From positions 143,819 to 207,818 of the forward strand of contig NZ_FNJI01000006.1 in assembly GCF_900104445.1 (NCBI RefSeq): a stretch of 64,000 nucleotides of DNA, read 5' to 3'. Source of the stretch: Desulforhopalus singaporensis. Lineage in GTDB: Bacteria; Desulfobacterota; Desulfobulbia; Desulfobulbales; Desulfocapsaceae. Positions 36,835 to 46,372 of this stretch are shown one piece after another (the first letter of the stretch is position 1; the number at the start of each line of letters is the position of its first letter). The notes beneath the pieces are model-generated. The model did no database searches. It was not told the origin of the DNA and saw only the letters and a program-made list of their open reading frames with translations. The position numbers and the translations under genes are program-made.

Positions 36835-38027
36835 TGTTTATCGATTTTTTCTATAAACTGAAGCAGGCTGGTATTCCGGTCAGCCCGACCTCTTTTCTGA
36901 CGCTGCACAGGGCAATATCGTGCGATCTGGTTCGTTCGCTGGATGATTTCTATACCGCGGCAAGAGCGGTGCTGGTCAAAAGCGAGAAGTTCTTTGACCT
37001 CTACGACCAGGTGTTCAGCCATGTCTTCCAGGGGGCTGAGTTGCTGGATATAGATCGTGAAGCAATCGATCTTCTCGCCGCAAGCATGCTTGAAGAGTGG
37101 TTGAAAAACCCCAAGGAGCTGGCTGAGAGTCTTGGCCTGGACCAGGATAAGCTGTCGACCCTGTCGCCTGAAGAACTGCTTGAATATTTCAAACAGCGTC
37201 TCAAGGACCAGGAGGGTCGACATGACGGAGGGTCGAAATGGATCGGCACCGGCGGCACGTCCCCGGTGGGGCATTCCGGGTATCATCCGGGCGGACTGCG
37301 GGTCGGGGGGAGGTCGATGAGCAAATCGGCTCTTAAGGTGGCAGGCGAAAGACGGTATCGGGATTATTCCGCCCAAGGGCCGTTGACCCGGAGTTCCATG
37401 GCAGAGGCGCTGCGGAAACTGAAAAACCTTGTCCCCCGCGGGGCCAAGGACCAGCTCAATGTCGATGCCACCATCTATCAGACAATGCGTAACGGCGGGG
37501 AGATTGAGCTGGTTTTTGAAAGAAGCGTTGTCGATCGCCTCAAGGTTATCCTGGCAATAGACAACGGCGGCTGGTCCATGGAGCCCCACGTCGAGCTGGT
37601 GCAGACTCTTTTCAGCCATTCGAAATCACAGTTCAAGGATCTGAAAACATATTTTTTTCACAACACCATTTATGATCTGTTGTGGGAAGATCCCGCACGA
37701 TACCAAAAGCCGGTATCCGTCAAGGATTTCTATAAAAGAGATCCGGAGACCAGGTTTATCGTCGTCGGCGATGCGTCAATGGCGCCATACGAGCTTATGT
37801 CCACCGACGGTTCCATATACGCGTTCGAGCGAAGCGGCAAGCCGTCGGTGGAACAGCTCAAATTCATTAATCAATATTTTCCGCATTCGGTATGGCTCAA
37901 TCCTGTTCCCAAAAGCCACTGGCCCTACACCCATACCACCAGGGTTATCGGCTCGATATTCCCGATGTTTGAGCTTTCCCTAGACGGTCTCGATAAGGCG
38001 GTGAATCATCTCATGGCAAGAAGTTGA
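36834..38027 (+). CDS. VWA-domain protein, CoxE family
   Basis: 397 residues, partner of the upstream MoxR ATPase. The C-terminal half is the VWA domain: the metal site motif reads AIDNGGWSMEPH, so the classical DxSxS is changed to DNGGWS. Later come RFIVVGDASMAPYEL and NPVPKSHWPYTHTTRVIG. The middle has a Gly-rich linker around GGTSPVGHSGYHPGG. The start overlaps the moxR stop by one base. The 3' end overlaps the convergent GIY-YIG gene by 48 bases. The role as chaperone for a metalloenzyme is inferred from the family. Confidence 0.88.
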   Translation: MFIDFFYKLKQAGIPVSPTSFLTLHRAISCDLVRSLDDFYTAARAVLVKSEKFFDLYDQVFSHVFQGAELLDIDREAIDLLAASMLEEWLKNPKELAESLGLDQDKLSTLSPEELLEYFKQRLKDQEGRHDGGSKWIGTGGTSPVGHSGYHPGGLRVGGRSMSKSALKVAGERRYRDYSAQGPLTRSSMAEALRKLKNLVPRGAKDQLNVDATIYQTMRNGGEIELVFERSVVDRLKVILAIDNGGWSMEPHVELVQTLFSHSKSQFKDLKTYFFHNTIYDLLWEDPARYQKPVSVKDFYKRDPETRFIVVGDASMAPYELMSTDGSIYAFERSGKPSVEQLKFINQYFPHSVWLNPVPKSHWPYTHTTRVIGSIFPMFELSLDGLDKAVNHLMARS

Positions 38028-38309
38028 AAAACTTTCAATGAGTTTCTGCTTGGCCGGAGCCGTCATCTTCTTGATTGCGGCTTCCCGTCTGGACGCATTG
38101 CTTCTGCTCGATGTCTGTTCTATGTATACCAGGTTGGCAGGTCTTCGGGATCTGGTATACCGGGCACCTCTGGTGCCGGAGTTGTGCTCCGCCAGTCGGC
38201 GCGCCGGATCGGTGGTAATACCCGTATAGAGGCTGTTGTCCCGGCAACGGAGGATATATATGTACCAGACCCGGGAAACGCGGGTCCGGTCGGCGGATAG
38301 GCTGTCCAT
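37980..38309 (-). CDS. GIY-YIG nuclease-domain protein
   Basis: 109 residues with the UvrC/YhbQ-type GIY-YIG fold: VWYIYILRCRDNSLYTGIT (Y-x-Y-I-L then YTGIT) and the conserved Arg and Glu in ARRLAEHN and RREAAIKK. Single-domain GIY-YIG proteins of this size (YhbQ/URI type) have nuclease activity in some cases; cellular role unclear. Its 3' end runs 48 bases into the convergent coxE-like gene. Start ATG at 38309 gives a 13-residue N-terminal extension before the domain; a later start is possible. Confidence 0.85.
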   Translation of the reverse strand: MDSLSADRTRVSRVWYIYILRCRDNSLYTGITTDPARRLAEHNSGTRGARYTRSRRPANLVYIEQTSSRSNASRREAAIKKMTAPAKQKLIESFSTSCHEMIHRLIETV

Positions 38310-38438
38310 TGTTTGCTTGGCGGCGAGAAAAGTGTTTCACTACCTGCTGATACCTTGCTAAAATTGATCGTTGATGGTATCAAGGTCTTCGACTGAGAAA
38401 AAGCAGTATATCATGAACATCACAAAAGATTAAGCGAT

Positions 38439-39229
38439 ATGACCTCACAGGCTGAAAACCAAAATTTTGAGAAACAGGCGCTAACGGAACACCTGCGGGA
38501 GCTCCGTTCCTGCCTCATTGTTTCGTGTGCAGCTGTTTTTATCGGCTTCTGCATCAGTTACGGTTTTATCAAACCGATCGGGGTGTGGTTTTTCAAGCCT
38601 CTTACGGAGGTTCTGCCTGAGAACACTTCGCTTATCTTCACATCTTACCAGGAAGGGTTTTTTTTTATCTAAAATTGGCGCTTGTCTGTGGTCTGCTGAT
38701 AAGCTCCCCGGTCATCTTTTCCCAGATCTGGAGATTCGTCGCTCCCGGGCTCTACGCCCATGAAAAGAGAATCCTGGTTCCCTTCACCCTGCTTTCGACC
38801 TGCTGTTTCCTGGGGGGGGCCGCATTTGGGTATTTCATTGTTTTCCCGCCCGCCTTCAAGTTCCTGGTGGGCTATAATAATGAATTTCTTACCTCTCTGC
38901 CGGCGGTGAGCGAATATTTTACCCTGGCGATACGATTGTTGCTTGCCTTCGGCGTAATTTTCGAGATGCCATTGTTCATGGTTTTTCTGGCCAAAATAGG
39001 TGTCGTTGATGTAAGTTTTTTAAATCGTAATCGAAAATATGCTATCCTTATCAATTTTATTGTTGCCGCAATACTCACTCCTACTCCCGACGTGGTCAAT
39101 CAGATGATGATGGGAGTGCCGCTGATGGTGCTTTATGAGGTGAGTGTGGTGGCGGTATATTTTTTTGGCCGCAAGAGCTTTTCCGGATTCGACGACAACA
39201 CGTCGTCGTCCCATCAGATGGAAAAATGA
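38439..39229 (+). pseudogene. tatC: tatC (twin-arginine translocase subunit), interrupted by a -1 frameshift at a T9 run
   Basis: Two adjoining frames together make one TatC. The first (38439-38672) gives the N-terminus with LTEHLRELRSCLIVSCAAV and ends TSYQEGFFFI. The second (from about 38666) continues YLKLALVCGLLISSPVIF, then QIWRFVAPGLYAHEKR and the remaining membrane helices to about 260 residues in all. The break lies in a run of nine T at 38658-38666; ten T would restore the frame. TatC is the receptor for Tat signal peptides, and sulfate reducers need Tat for periplasmic hydrogenases. A sequencing error, a real mutation or polymerase slippage on the T run would each explain it. No tatA is adjacent. 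Confidence 0.8.
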
Positions 39230-39384
39230 TTTGAACCTGCGTCTTTCATAGATTTTGGCGGGTGTGACCACGTTGGAGTGTTGCTTGACAACATAATGAA
39301 ATAAGCTAATAACCAAGATAATAAGTGATATCCGGGCGTAACGGATTGCTGTACAAAATTATTAAGATTATCCGGAGGTGACCT

Positions 39385-40656
39385 ATGGCATATGATGCGG
39401 AATTTGAAAAATTGATTCAAACCGGGCGTCCACCAAATATAGTAAAGAAATTTCCCAACTCCAAAGCACTGATCGTCAGCGGAAAGGTCGTCGACAGGGC
39501 GCTGGCCCAAAAAGGCGGTGCGATGACCATTGCGGCAAATGGCCGCAGCAGCCTGGTCATCAGGGGAGCGCTGCTTGCCGCGCAGCGTGCCGATGCGGCC
39601 ATAATAATTGAAATTGCAAAGTCTGAGAGCACATATTGCCCGATAAATTTCTACAATATTGCGCTGCAGGTAGATGCGGCATGCAATGAACTTGGCATAA
39701 CGGTCCCGGTCGCAATCCACGCCGACCACTACGGCATAAAATCAGAGGATGACATCTCTTTTGCCAGGATGGAGATTCCTTCCATGTTCGATGCCGGAAT
39801 TACCTCGATAGCTGTGGACGCCTCCCATATGCCGGATGACAAAAATCTGCTGGCCAATATCGAGCTCAGCGAGTTCATCCCGCGTTGGGCCGGGCTTGAA
39901 ACCGAAGTAGGGGAGATAAAAGGTGAGCAGGGGCTGTCGACAGTAGATGACGCCTCCTTTCTGATAAGAGGACTCAACGCTCACGGCGTGTTTGCCGATT
40001 GGATAGCACTCAACAACGGCTCGACCCACGGACTTGAGGCGAGCGGGGCCGGTATTCAGGTAGAGTTGACGGCAGAGATACATCAGCACCTCCAGCGGTA
40101 CAATATTTCAGGAGCCCAGCACGGAACGTCGGGCAACAATTCTGAAAAACTGCGGCTGATCGCCAGCAAGACCAAAACCACCAAAGCCAACGTGGCAACG
40201 GCGCTGCAGATGATCAGCTGGGGTCTCGAGGTGAACGATGACGGCAACGCTTCGCAGGACCCCGAAGGAAACTTCATCAAGCTGGCCGGTGAAGGCGTAG
40301 CCGAAAAAACCTGGCAAAAAATGACGGATTTTGCCAGGGAAAAAGGTTGGAGCGGCGGCAATTACAAGAAACTGAATCTCCCTTTTGAAAATCTTATTTT
40401 GGCCCAGGACGCGCAAGTCAGAAAAAGAATGGCAGGCCGGGTCGAAGATTTTGTCTATCATCTGCTAACCGAGGTTTTTAACGCTTCGGGTACCGGGACC
40501 ATAGCAAGAGAGATGCTCGCCGCGGCGGGAACTTATGATCTTGGTGCAAAATCTGAAAGAATTGAGGACCCGGCCCAATGGACCAGGGATAAGATTATCG
40601 AAAGGGCAAAGACTCTGGATGTCGACAAGGGGCCCCAGGGAGATTTTGATGATTAA
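39385..40656 (+). CDS. class II (zinc) fructose-bisphosphate aldolase family protein, long form
   Basis: 423 residues. The zinc-ligand motifs of class II aldolases are present: HADHYG (about residue 113), ALNNGSTHGL and ISGAQHGTSGN, so it should be catalytic. It is longer than ordinary class II aldolases (300-360), with an extended C-terminal part after the GTSG loop (WQKMTDFAREKGWSGGNYKK onward). It starts at ATG 39385 behind CCGGAGGTGACCT. Aldol cleavage or condensation of fructose-1,6-bisphosphate is likely, but another ketose bisphosphate is possible. With glpX-like and class III fbp genes 14 kb away it would serve gluconeogenesis. Confidence 0.78.
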   Translation: MAYDAEFEKLIQTGRPPNIVKKFPNSKALIVSGKVVDRALAQKGGAMTIAANGRSSLVIRGALLAAQRADAAIIIEIAKSESTYCPINFYNIALQVDAACNELGITVPVAIHADHYGIKSEDDISFARMEIPSMFDAGITSIAVDASHMPDDKNLLANIELSEFIPRWAGLETEVGEIKGEQGLSTVDDASFLIRGLNAHGVFADWIALNNGSTHGLEASGAGIQVELTAEIHQHLQRYNISGAQHGTSGNNSEKLRLIASKTKTTKANVATALQMISWGLEVNDDGNASQDPEGNFIKLAGEGVAEKTWQKMTDFAREKGWSGGNYKKLNLPFENLILAQDAQVRKRMAGRVEDFVYHLLTEVFNASGTGTIAREMLAAAGTYDLGAKSERIEDPAQWTRDKIIERAKTLDVDKGPQGDFDD

Positions 40657-40797
40657 CACCCGGTGTACCGGCCCGGTGGCATAAATCAGCTAAAAGTCGG
40701 CATGGCTCGGCAACCGCCGCCGGTTGGTGAGCCAGTCGACAGTAACAGGAAAAAAGAACCACGGACAAGTGGCGATTTCCCGGAAAAGGCAAGTGCA

Positions 40798-41820
40798 ATG
40801 CAGGAACTAAAGAAAATTCTTATCACAGGCGGCGCCGGTTTTATCGGCGCACACCTGGCCAGGAAACTGATCGACTCCGGCGCTGAGGTTGTGGCAATGG
40901 ACAATCTTAACGATTATTACGATTCACAGTTGAAAAAAGACCGGATGGAGGCTCTCGCCGCCGGGGAAAATTTTACCCATGTCAATATCGATCTGGCGGA
41001 CCGTGAAGCGGTTGCCGGTCTTTTTTCCGAGTATGGGTTTGATGTGGTCGTAAACCTGGCGGCCCAGGCCGGGGTGCGCCATTCCCTGATTGATCCGGGA
41101 TCGTATATTGACACTAACCTGGTCGGTTTCGGCAACATTCTCGAAGGGTGCCGGCATACGGGAGTGAAACACCTGGTCTATGCATCGTCGAGCTCTGTTT
41201 ACGGAGCCAATACCAGGATGCCGTTTTCCGTTCATGACAACGTTGATCATCCCGTCTCTCTTTACGCCGCATCCAAGAAAGCCAACGAGCTGATGGCCCA
41301 TACCTACAGTCATCTCTTTTCCCTGCCCACCACCGGCCTGAGGTTCTTCACAGTCTACGGTCCCTGGGGCAGACCGGATATGGCACTTTTCCTGTTCACC
41401 AGGGCCATTCTGGAAAACCGGCCTATCGACGTGTTCAACCACGGCAACATGGAAAGAGATTTCACCTATATAGACGACATAGTAGAAGGCGTCTGTCGGG
41501 TCATCCACAAGATTCCCCAGGGCAGTTCGCAATGGAGCGGCGATGCGCCTGATCCCGCCTCTTCCTACTGTCCCTACCGGGTCTACAATATCGGCAATAA
41601 CAATAAGGAAAAACTGCTTCGTTATATAGAGGTGCTGGAAGAGTGTCTTGGTAAAAAGGCGCAGAAGAATTTTATGCCGATGCAGCCGGGGGATGTGCCG
41701 GCGACCTATGCCAACGTCGACGACCTGGTAAAAGATTTCGGCTACAAACCCGCCACCACCCTGGAGTACGGCATCGCAAAATTCGTGCAATGGTATAAAG
41801 AATATTACCAGGTGGTGTGA
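40798..41820 (+). CDS. NAD-dependent epimerase, UDP-glucuronate 4-epimerase type
   Basis: 340 residues of the extended short-chain dehydrogenase family. Rossmann loop GGAGFIGAHLAR (residues 10-21), catalytic SSSVYG with Ser/Thr, and Tyr-Lys in SLYAASKKANELMAH; the motif TVYGPWGRPDMALFLFTRAI and RDFTYIDDIVEGV are typical of UDP-glucuronate 4-epimerases that make UDP-galacturonate for capsule or lipopolysaccharide. ATG at 40798 is chosen because the Rossmann strand starts right after it and AAAGG precedes it; the open frame extends 45 codons upstream without conservation. It stands alone, convergent with dxs. Confidence 0.86.
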   Translation: MQELKKILITGGAGFIGAHLARKLIDSGAEVVAMDNLNDYYDSQLKKDRMEALAAGENFTHVNIDLADREAVAGLFSEYGFDVVVNLAAQAGVRHSLIDPGSYIDTNLVGFGNILEGCRHTGVKHLVYASSSSVYGANTRMPFSVHDNVDHPVSLYAASKKANELMAHTYSHLFSLPTTGLRFFTVYGPWGRPDMALFLFTRAILENRPIDVFNHGNMERDFTYIDDIVEGVCRVIHKIPQGSSQWSGDAPDPASSYCPYRVYNIGNNNKEKLLRYIEVLEECLGKKAQKNFMPMQPGDVPATYANVDDLVKDFGYKPATTLEYGIAKFVQWYKEYYQVV

Positions 41821-41841
41821 GCCAGCGGCGCAGGTACTTAC

Positions 41842-41874
41842 AGCACCGGCCCATCCAGACGGACGGCCGGTGCT
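41842..41874. repeat. hairpin between convergent epimerase and dxs genes
   Basis: AGCACCGGC (41842-41850) and GCCGGTGCT (41866-41874). It lies in the 68-base gap between two convergent genes, where a bidirectional terminator is expected, but there is no T tract on either side. Confidence 0.5.
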
Positions 41875-41888
41875 CACGGATGTGCGGG

Positions 41889-43790
41889 TTAAACGGAGCC
41901 TATAAGCTGGATTGCCGCATGGACTATTGACGCTTCGTTAATCCCGCTGTTTTTCCAGAGAATCTTCTGGGGCCCATGTTCAACAAAATTGTCGGGGTGG
42001 CCCAGCAGGCTCGTCTTTACCGAACTGAGACCGCTGGAACTGAGCAGCTCGAGAACATGGCTGCCGAATCCGCCCTGGCGGCTGTTGTCCTCTATGGTGA
42101 TTACGCGGCCGGTCCTTTCCGCCCACTCGAGTATCAGACCACCATCCAGCGGCTTGATGAAGCGCGGATTGATTACGGCTGCGTCGATACCGAGCCTGTC
42201 CAGTCCTTCTGCCGCTTCAAGTGCCGTGTATACGCGGTTGCCGACCGGCAGCAGGAGGATGTCGGTACCTTCTCTGAGCAGTTCTCCCTTTCCTATGGCA
42301 AGTTTTTTGAGATTGCCCGTCAACTCCGTTCCTTCTCCAGCGCCGCGCGGGTATCTCACGGCGGCCGGGCCGTCGTAATAGATCGCCGTATAAAGCATAT
42401 GCTGCAGCTCCTGTTCATCCTTGGGGGCCATCAGCACCATATTGGGAATAAAGCGCAGAAAGGAGAGGTCAAACACTCCATGGTGGGTCGGGCCGTCATC
42501 GCCAACAACCCCCGCCCTGTCAATTGCCAGGGTCACGGACAGATTGGGAATGCACACATCGTGGATGATCTGGTCCATCGCTCTTTGAAAAAAAGAGGAA
42601 TAGACGGCAACCACCGGTCGCAGCCCCTCAGATGCAAGACCTGCGGCAAAGGTGACCGCGTGCTGTTCGGCAATACCTACATCAACAAAGCGGTCAGGAA
42701 ACTTTTGCGAAAATTCCACCAGCCCCGTTCCCGAAGCCATGGCGGCGGTTATGGCGACTATTTTACTGTCTCTTTCCGCAATTTCGGTCAGGGTGTTGCC
42801 AAAGACCTCGGTATAGGTTGTCGATTTTTTGGAGTTAAGCGACAGCCCGGTCTTGATATCGAAGGGACCGACCCCGTGGAAAATATCCGGGTTTTTCTCC
42901 GCCGGTTCGTACCCTCGGCCTTTCTGGGTGAGAACGTGTATGAGCATTGGCCCCTGCGAGGTGTCCCGAACGGTTTCCAGGGTTTCCAAGAGTTCTTCGA
43001 GGTTGTGCCCGTCCACCGGCCCGATGTAGTTGAATTTAAAAGCTTCAAAGAGCATTCCCGGGGTGAAGAAACTTTTGAAGCTTTCCTCACTTTTACGCAG
43101 GATATTGAGAATATTCTCGCCAACATCGTAAATGCTCAGCTTCTCGACGAGATGGGCCTTGACCCGGCTCATGGTCTTTCCCGACAGCTTTCTGCTGAGA
43201 AAATTCGACAAAGCTCCTACGTTGGGTGAGATTGACATCTCGTTGTCGTTTAAGATGACAATGAGATCCTTGTCCAGGTGGCCGGCATGATTAAGGGCCT
43301 CAAAAGCCATCCCGGCGGTCATCGAGCCGTCACCTATTACCGCTATGGCTTTTTGCTTGCAGTTCTTCAGGTTTTTCGCCAGCGTGATTCCGGAGGCGGC
43401 TGAGATCGAAGTCGAGCTGTGTCCCGTCCCGAATGCGTCATATTTTGATTCGCTGAACTTGGGAAACCCGCTCATTCCCCGATATTGTCTCAGGGTCGAA
43501 AACTCTTCTCTTCGGCCGGTGAGCAGTTTGTGGGCGTATGACTGGTGTCCTACATCCCAGATCAGTCTGTCTCTGGGGGTATCGAAAACGTAATGTAATG
43601 CAATGGTCAGTTCCACAACACCAAGGCTGGGAGCAAGGTGACCCCCGGTTCGGGATACGGTCCCGACTATGGTGTCACGAAGATCCTTGGCCAGTATCTC
43701 CAGCTCGGCAACGGTGAAATCACGTATATCGGCGGGGGATTCAATCTGGTCCAAAAGTGTCTTTGATGCTGCAGGCTGTAATGTCGACAT
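41889..43790 (-). CDS. dxs: 1-deoxy-D-xylulose-5-phosphate synthase
   Basis: Thiamine-diphosphate enzyme that joins pyruvate and glyceraldehyde-3-phosphate, the first step of the MEP isoprenoid pathway. 633 residues: N-terminal TPP-binding domain with GGHLAPSLGVVELTIAL, VGHQSYAHKLLTGR and the diphosphate motif VIGDGSMTAGMAFEALNHAG; pyrimidine domain with DVGIAEQHAVTFAAGLA; and C-terminal transketolase domain. It is the last gene of an xseB-ispA-dxs operon, an arrangement found widely in proteobacteria. A 417-codon frame on the other strand is a shadow. Confidence 0.97.
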   Translation of the reverse strand: MSTLQPAASKTLLDQIESPADIRDFTVAELEILAKDLRDTIVGTVSRTGGHLAPSLGVVELTIALHYVFDTPRDRLIWDVGHQSYAHKLLTGRREEFSTLRQYRGMSGFPKFSESKYDAFGTGHSSTSISAASGITLAKNLKNCKQKAIAVIGDGSMTAGMAFEALNHAGHLDKDLIVILNDNEMSISPNVGALSNFLSRKLSGKTMSRVKAHLVEKLSIYDVGENILNILRKSEESFKSFFTPGMLFEAFKFNYIGPVDGHNLEELLETLETVRDTSQGPMLIHVLTQKGRGYEPAEKNPDIFHGVGPFDIKTGLSLNSKKSTTYTEVFGNTLTEIAERDSKIVAITAAMASGTGLVEFSQKFPDRFVDVGIAEQHAVTFAAGLASEGLRPVVAVYSSFFQRAMDQIIHDVCIPNLSVTLAIDRAGVVGDDGPTHHGVFDLSFLRFIPNMVLMAPKDEQELQHMLYTAIYYDGPAAVRYPRGAGEGTELTGNLKKLAIGKGELLREGTDILLLPVGNRVYTALEAAEGLDRLGIDAAVINPRFIKPLDGGLILEWAERTGRVITIEDNSRQGGFGSHVLELLSSSGLSSVKTSLLGHPDNFVEHGPQKILWKNSGINEASIVHAAIQLIGSV

Positions 43791-43880
43791 AAATACTTTA
43801 ACTAAAACAAAAAACAGGAAAATTACTTTTTTGACGGACGGCCGTCGTGTTCAGCTGCACCGAAAAAACATCCGCCGACC

Positions 43881-44822
43881 TCAGTAGCTCCTGGTAAAGA
43901 TATACTCAGCCAGCGACCTCAGAGGGTCCGCTCGGTGATCGAACTCCTCAAGTGCCTGAACGGCCCTGTCCGTTGCCTCTTTGGCCTTGACACGGGTCTG
44001 TTCAATTCCGAAATAGGCAGGATAGGTTGCTTTGCCGCGGGATGCATCGGCCCCTGCCGCCTTGCCGAGCTGTTCGGTGGTCGAGGTCTCATCGAGAAGA
44101 TCGTCGACAATCTGGAACGCCAGACCAATATTGTCGCCAAAGGTTTTCAGTTGTTGCAGCTGTCTGTTGGATGCGCCGGCGCCCAGCGCTCCCACCTCCA
44201 CGGAACAGGTTATCAGGGCACCTGTTTTGTGGCGGTGAATGGTCTGCAGGGTGGAAAACGGATACTCGCTGTTTTCGGTGGCGATGTCAAGCGCCTGTCC
44301 CCCGACCATCCCCAGCGGCCCGGAGGCCGTTGCAATTTTTTTGATGATGGCCAGCCTGGTTTCAGCAGGGATATTCCCCTGGGTGGTGTCGCTCAGCAGG
44401 TCAAACGCCCAAGTGAGCAGGCCGTCGCCGGCAAGTATTGCCGCCGCTTCGCCAAAAATGGTATGATTTGTCGGTTTTCCACGGCGGAGGTCGTCATCGT
44501 CCATGGCCGGCAGGTCATCGTGGATTAGGGAATAGGTGTGTATGCACTCAAGGGCACAGGCCACAGGGAGCAGGTCAGCCTGCTGGTCTGCCACCCCCAC
44601 CGCCTCGGCGGCGGCAAGGCAGAGGATGGGACGAACCCGCTTTCCGCCCACAAACAGGCTGTAGCGCATTGCCTCGATATGGTCTGCAAAAGGCCCCTCC
44701 GGTGTGAGCATCATCTCCTGAAGAGCCTGATCGACTATTTGTTTTCTTTCACTCAGATAGGTCTTGATTTCCACTTTCTTGTCCGTCAAAAGGTACTGTT
44801 TCTGTTTTTCCGTTTTTTTCAA
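43881..44822 (-). CDS. ispA: polyprenyl (farnesyl/geranylgeranyl) diphosphate synthase
   Basis: Condenses isopentenyl diphosphate with allylic diphosphates. 313 residues with the two aspartate-rich motifs: [15 protein letters not shown] (first, DDxxxxD type) and QIVDDLLDE (second, DDxxD). The region upstream of the first motif (HTYSLIHDD) is typical of short-chain synthases making C15 or C20 products. The ATG at 44822 makes a 74-base overlap with xseB; a GTG at 44774 would shorten the overlap to 26 bases and remove 16 non-conserved residues, so the start is open. Confidence 0.93.
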   Translation of the reverse strand: MKKTEKQKQYLLTDKKVEIKTYLSERKQIVDQALQEMMLTPEGPFADHIEAMRYSLFVGGKRVRPILCLAAAEAVGVADQQADLLPVACALECIHTYSLIHDDLPAMDDDDLRRGKPTNHTIFGEAAAILAGDGLLTWAFDLLSDTTQGNIPAETRLAIIKKIATASGPLGMVGGQALDIATENSEYPFSTLQTIHRHKTGALITCSVEVGALGAGASNRQLQQLKTFGDNIGLAFQIVDDLLDETSTTEQLGKAAGADASRGKATYPAYFGIEQTRVKAKEATDRAVQALEEFDHRADPLRSLAEYIFTRSY

Positions 44823-44997
44823 GCAACAACTCCACCTTGGCTTTGGCTTCCTCCAGCTGTCTGCTGCAGAATGTGGCTAGCTGAATTCCCTCGTCAAATT
44901 TCTTCAGGCTGTTTTCAAGGCTCAGTTGTCCGTCTTCAAGCTCTTCGGTGATCTGCTCCAGTTTGGCAAGGGCCGATTCAAAAGTTTTTTTCGCCAT
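44749..44997 (-). CDS. xseB: exodeoxyribonuclease VII small subunit
   Basis: 82 residues, the usual size: [20 protein letters not shown] then [20 protein letters not shown], the coiled-coil pattern of XseB that assembles around XseA. ATG at 44995-44997 is chosen; the open frame reaches 45102 without conserved residues. The end overlaps ispA. The large subunit gene xseA is not in the window. First gene of the xseB-ispA-dxs operon. Confidence 0.93.
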   Translation of the reverse strand: MAKKTFESALAKLEQITEELEDGQLSLENSLKKFDEGIQLATFCSRQLEEAKAKVELLLEKNGKTETVPFDGQESGNQDLSE

Positions 44998-45390
44998 ATT
45001 AACAAATATTTTTATTTGATGTATCGTGCTCCGGGTTGGGACAAACCATAGCTCAAGCTGCTTTTTACCGGTAAAAGGGTGTTGCTTCAAGCAACTATTC
45101 ACGATAGAACAGAAATCACATGAACTCCCGGCAGCTCCGATGCACTGATCGTCTGTTATGACCTGAAACGTACGATGAGACCCAATAATAAGTACAGTTA
45201 GTCTATCTGAAAACCTTCGGCGAGGTTTTATTTTTCCCGGGAGGAAACGTCCCTCACCACTCTAATCACGAACAGCATAGTATATATTCTCAAATGGTCA
45301 AGAAGTCGAGGGGAAATAAAAGAGTCTGGTGGTTCGTTTTTGTCCGGAACAGAAAAGCAGCAGTGTCAATCATAACAGAGTTTGCGTAAC
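44998..45390. other. divergent intergenic region between xseB and xerC
   Basis: About 390 bases with no gene. It should contain promoters in both directions. The A/T-rich patch near 45278-45297 is the best place for them, but I find no clear -35/-10 pair on either strand. Confidence 0.4.
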
Positions 45391-46296
45391 ATGATAAAAA
45401 CAATAGAAAAATTCGTAAAATGGCTGGAGACGGAAAAAGGGTATTCCATCCATACAGTCAACGGTTACAGAAGCGATATCGAGGGGTTCTGTGCCCATCT
45501 TGGCACTATCTGCAGCCCCTCGGAAATCAGCGCCGTGCAGATACGCAGCTTTATTGCAAGCCTCCATGGGCAATGCTCGGCGACGACCGTGGCGAGAAAG
45601 TTGTCGGCGCTGCGGACTTTTTTCCGCTTCTGCCTGCAACGAAAAATTGTCAAGCATGACCCTCTGACTGCGGTGTCCGGACCAAAGACAGGGCAATACA
45701 TCCCCGTGTTTCTGACCGTCGATGAAACCTTTGCCCTGCTTGATACGCCAAATGAAACCGACCGTTTTATGTTTCGCGACAGGGCGATTCTCGAACTGCT
45801 CTATTCAACCGGGATACGTGTTTCCGAGTTGGTTTCAAGAAATGTTGAAGATCTTGATTTTGGAGAGGAAGTGCTTACGGTACGGGGCAAAGGAAACAAG
45901 GAGAGGCTGGTGCCGGTTGGCAGGCCCGCCATGGAAGCGGTAAGGATCTGGTTGCCCCAGAGGATGCAGCTGATCAAGGCGCGCGCCGGGCGCGGCAGAC
46001 AGGCCGACGACAAACCGATGTTCGTCAATACCCGGGGGAGCAGGCTGACGTCAAGGAGTGTTGAGAGAATAGTAAAAAGCTACGGTGAACGGGCAGGGAT
46101 TACCCAGATTGTAACACCTCACGCTTTACGGCACTCGTTTGCCACTCACCTGCTTGAGATGGGTGCGGACCTGCGGTCGGTGCAGGAGTTGTTGGGACAT
46201 GTCAGTCTCTCAACAACGCAGCGCTATACTCATCTGACTCTGGATCACCTGGCGGATGTGTATGACAAGGCTCATCCTCTATCGAAAAAAATGTGA
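45391..46296 (+). CDS. xerC: tyrosine recombinase XerC
   Basis: Resolves chromosome dimers at dif together with XerD. 301 residues: an N-terminal SAM-like core-binding domain ([19 protein letters not shown]) and the catalytic domain with Arg in [10 protein letters not shown], Lys in [12 protein letters not shown], His-x-x-Arg in [19 protein letters not shown], His in [11 protein letters not shown] and the nucleophile Tyr in RYTH. ATG at 45391 is used; a TTG three codons earlier opens the frame. XerC rather than XerD is inferred from its place before hslV-hslU, an order shared with other bacteria. Confidence 0.92.
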   Translation: MIKTIEKFVKWLETEKGYSIHTVNGYRSDIEGFCAHLGTICSPSEISAVQIRSFIASLHGQCSATTVARKLSALRTFFRFCLQRKIVKHDPLTAVSGPKTGQYIPVFLTVDETFALLDTPNETDRFMFRDRAILELLYSTGIRVSELVSRNVEDLDFGEEVLTVRGKGNKERLVPVGRPAMEAVRIWLPQRMQLIKARAGRGRQADDKPMFVNTRGSRLTSRSVERIVKSYGERAGITQIVTPHALRHSFATHLLEMGADLRSVQELLGHVSLSTTQRYTHLTLDHLADVYDKAHPLSKKM

Positions 46297-46372
46297 CAAT
46301 AAAAGTAAAGACGAACCGGGTTACACCGGTTTTCGTCTTTTGCAGCCGACTAATCTTATACAGAAAATAATA

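Noticed and set aside
38675..39229. Separate 184-residue membrane protein starting with TTG
   Set aside because: It is the C-terminal part of TatC in a shifted frame; no ribosome site precedes the TTG.
39285..39313. Promoter in front of the aldolase gene (TTGACA with a weak -10)
   Set aside because: TTGACA at 39285-39290 is perfect, but the hexamer at 16-17 bases (TAATAA or AATAAC) is poor, so I did not list it.
41976..43229. 417-codon open frame on the plus strand opposite dxs
   Set aside because: Entirely inside dxs, antisense, with no protein signature. Long antisense frames arise from the codon bias of this genome.
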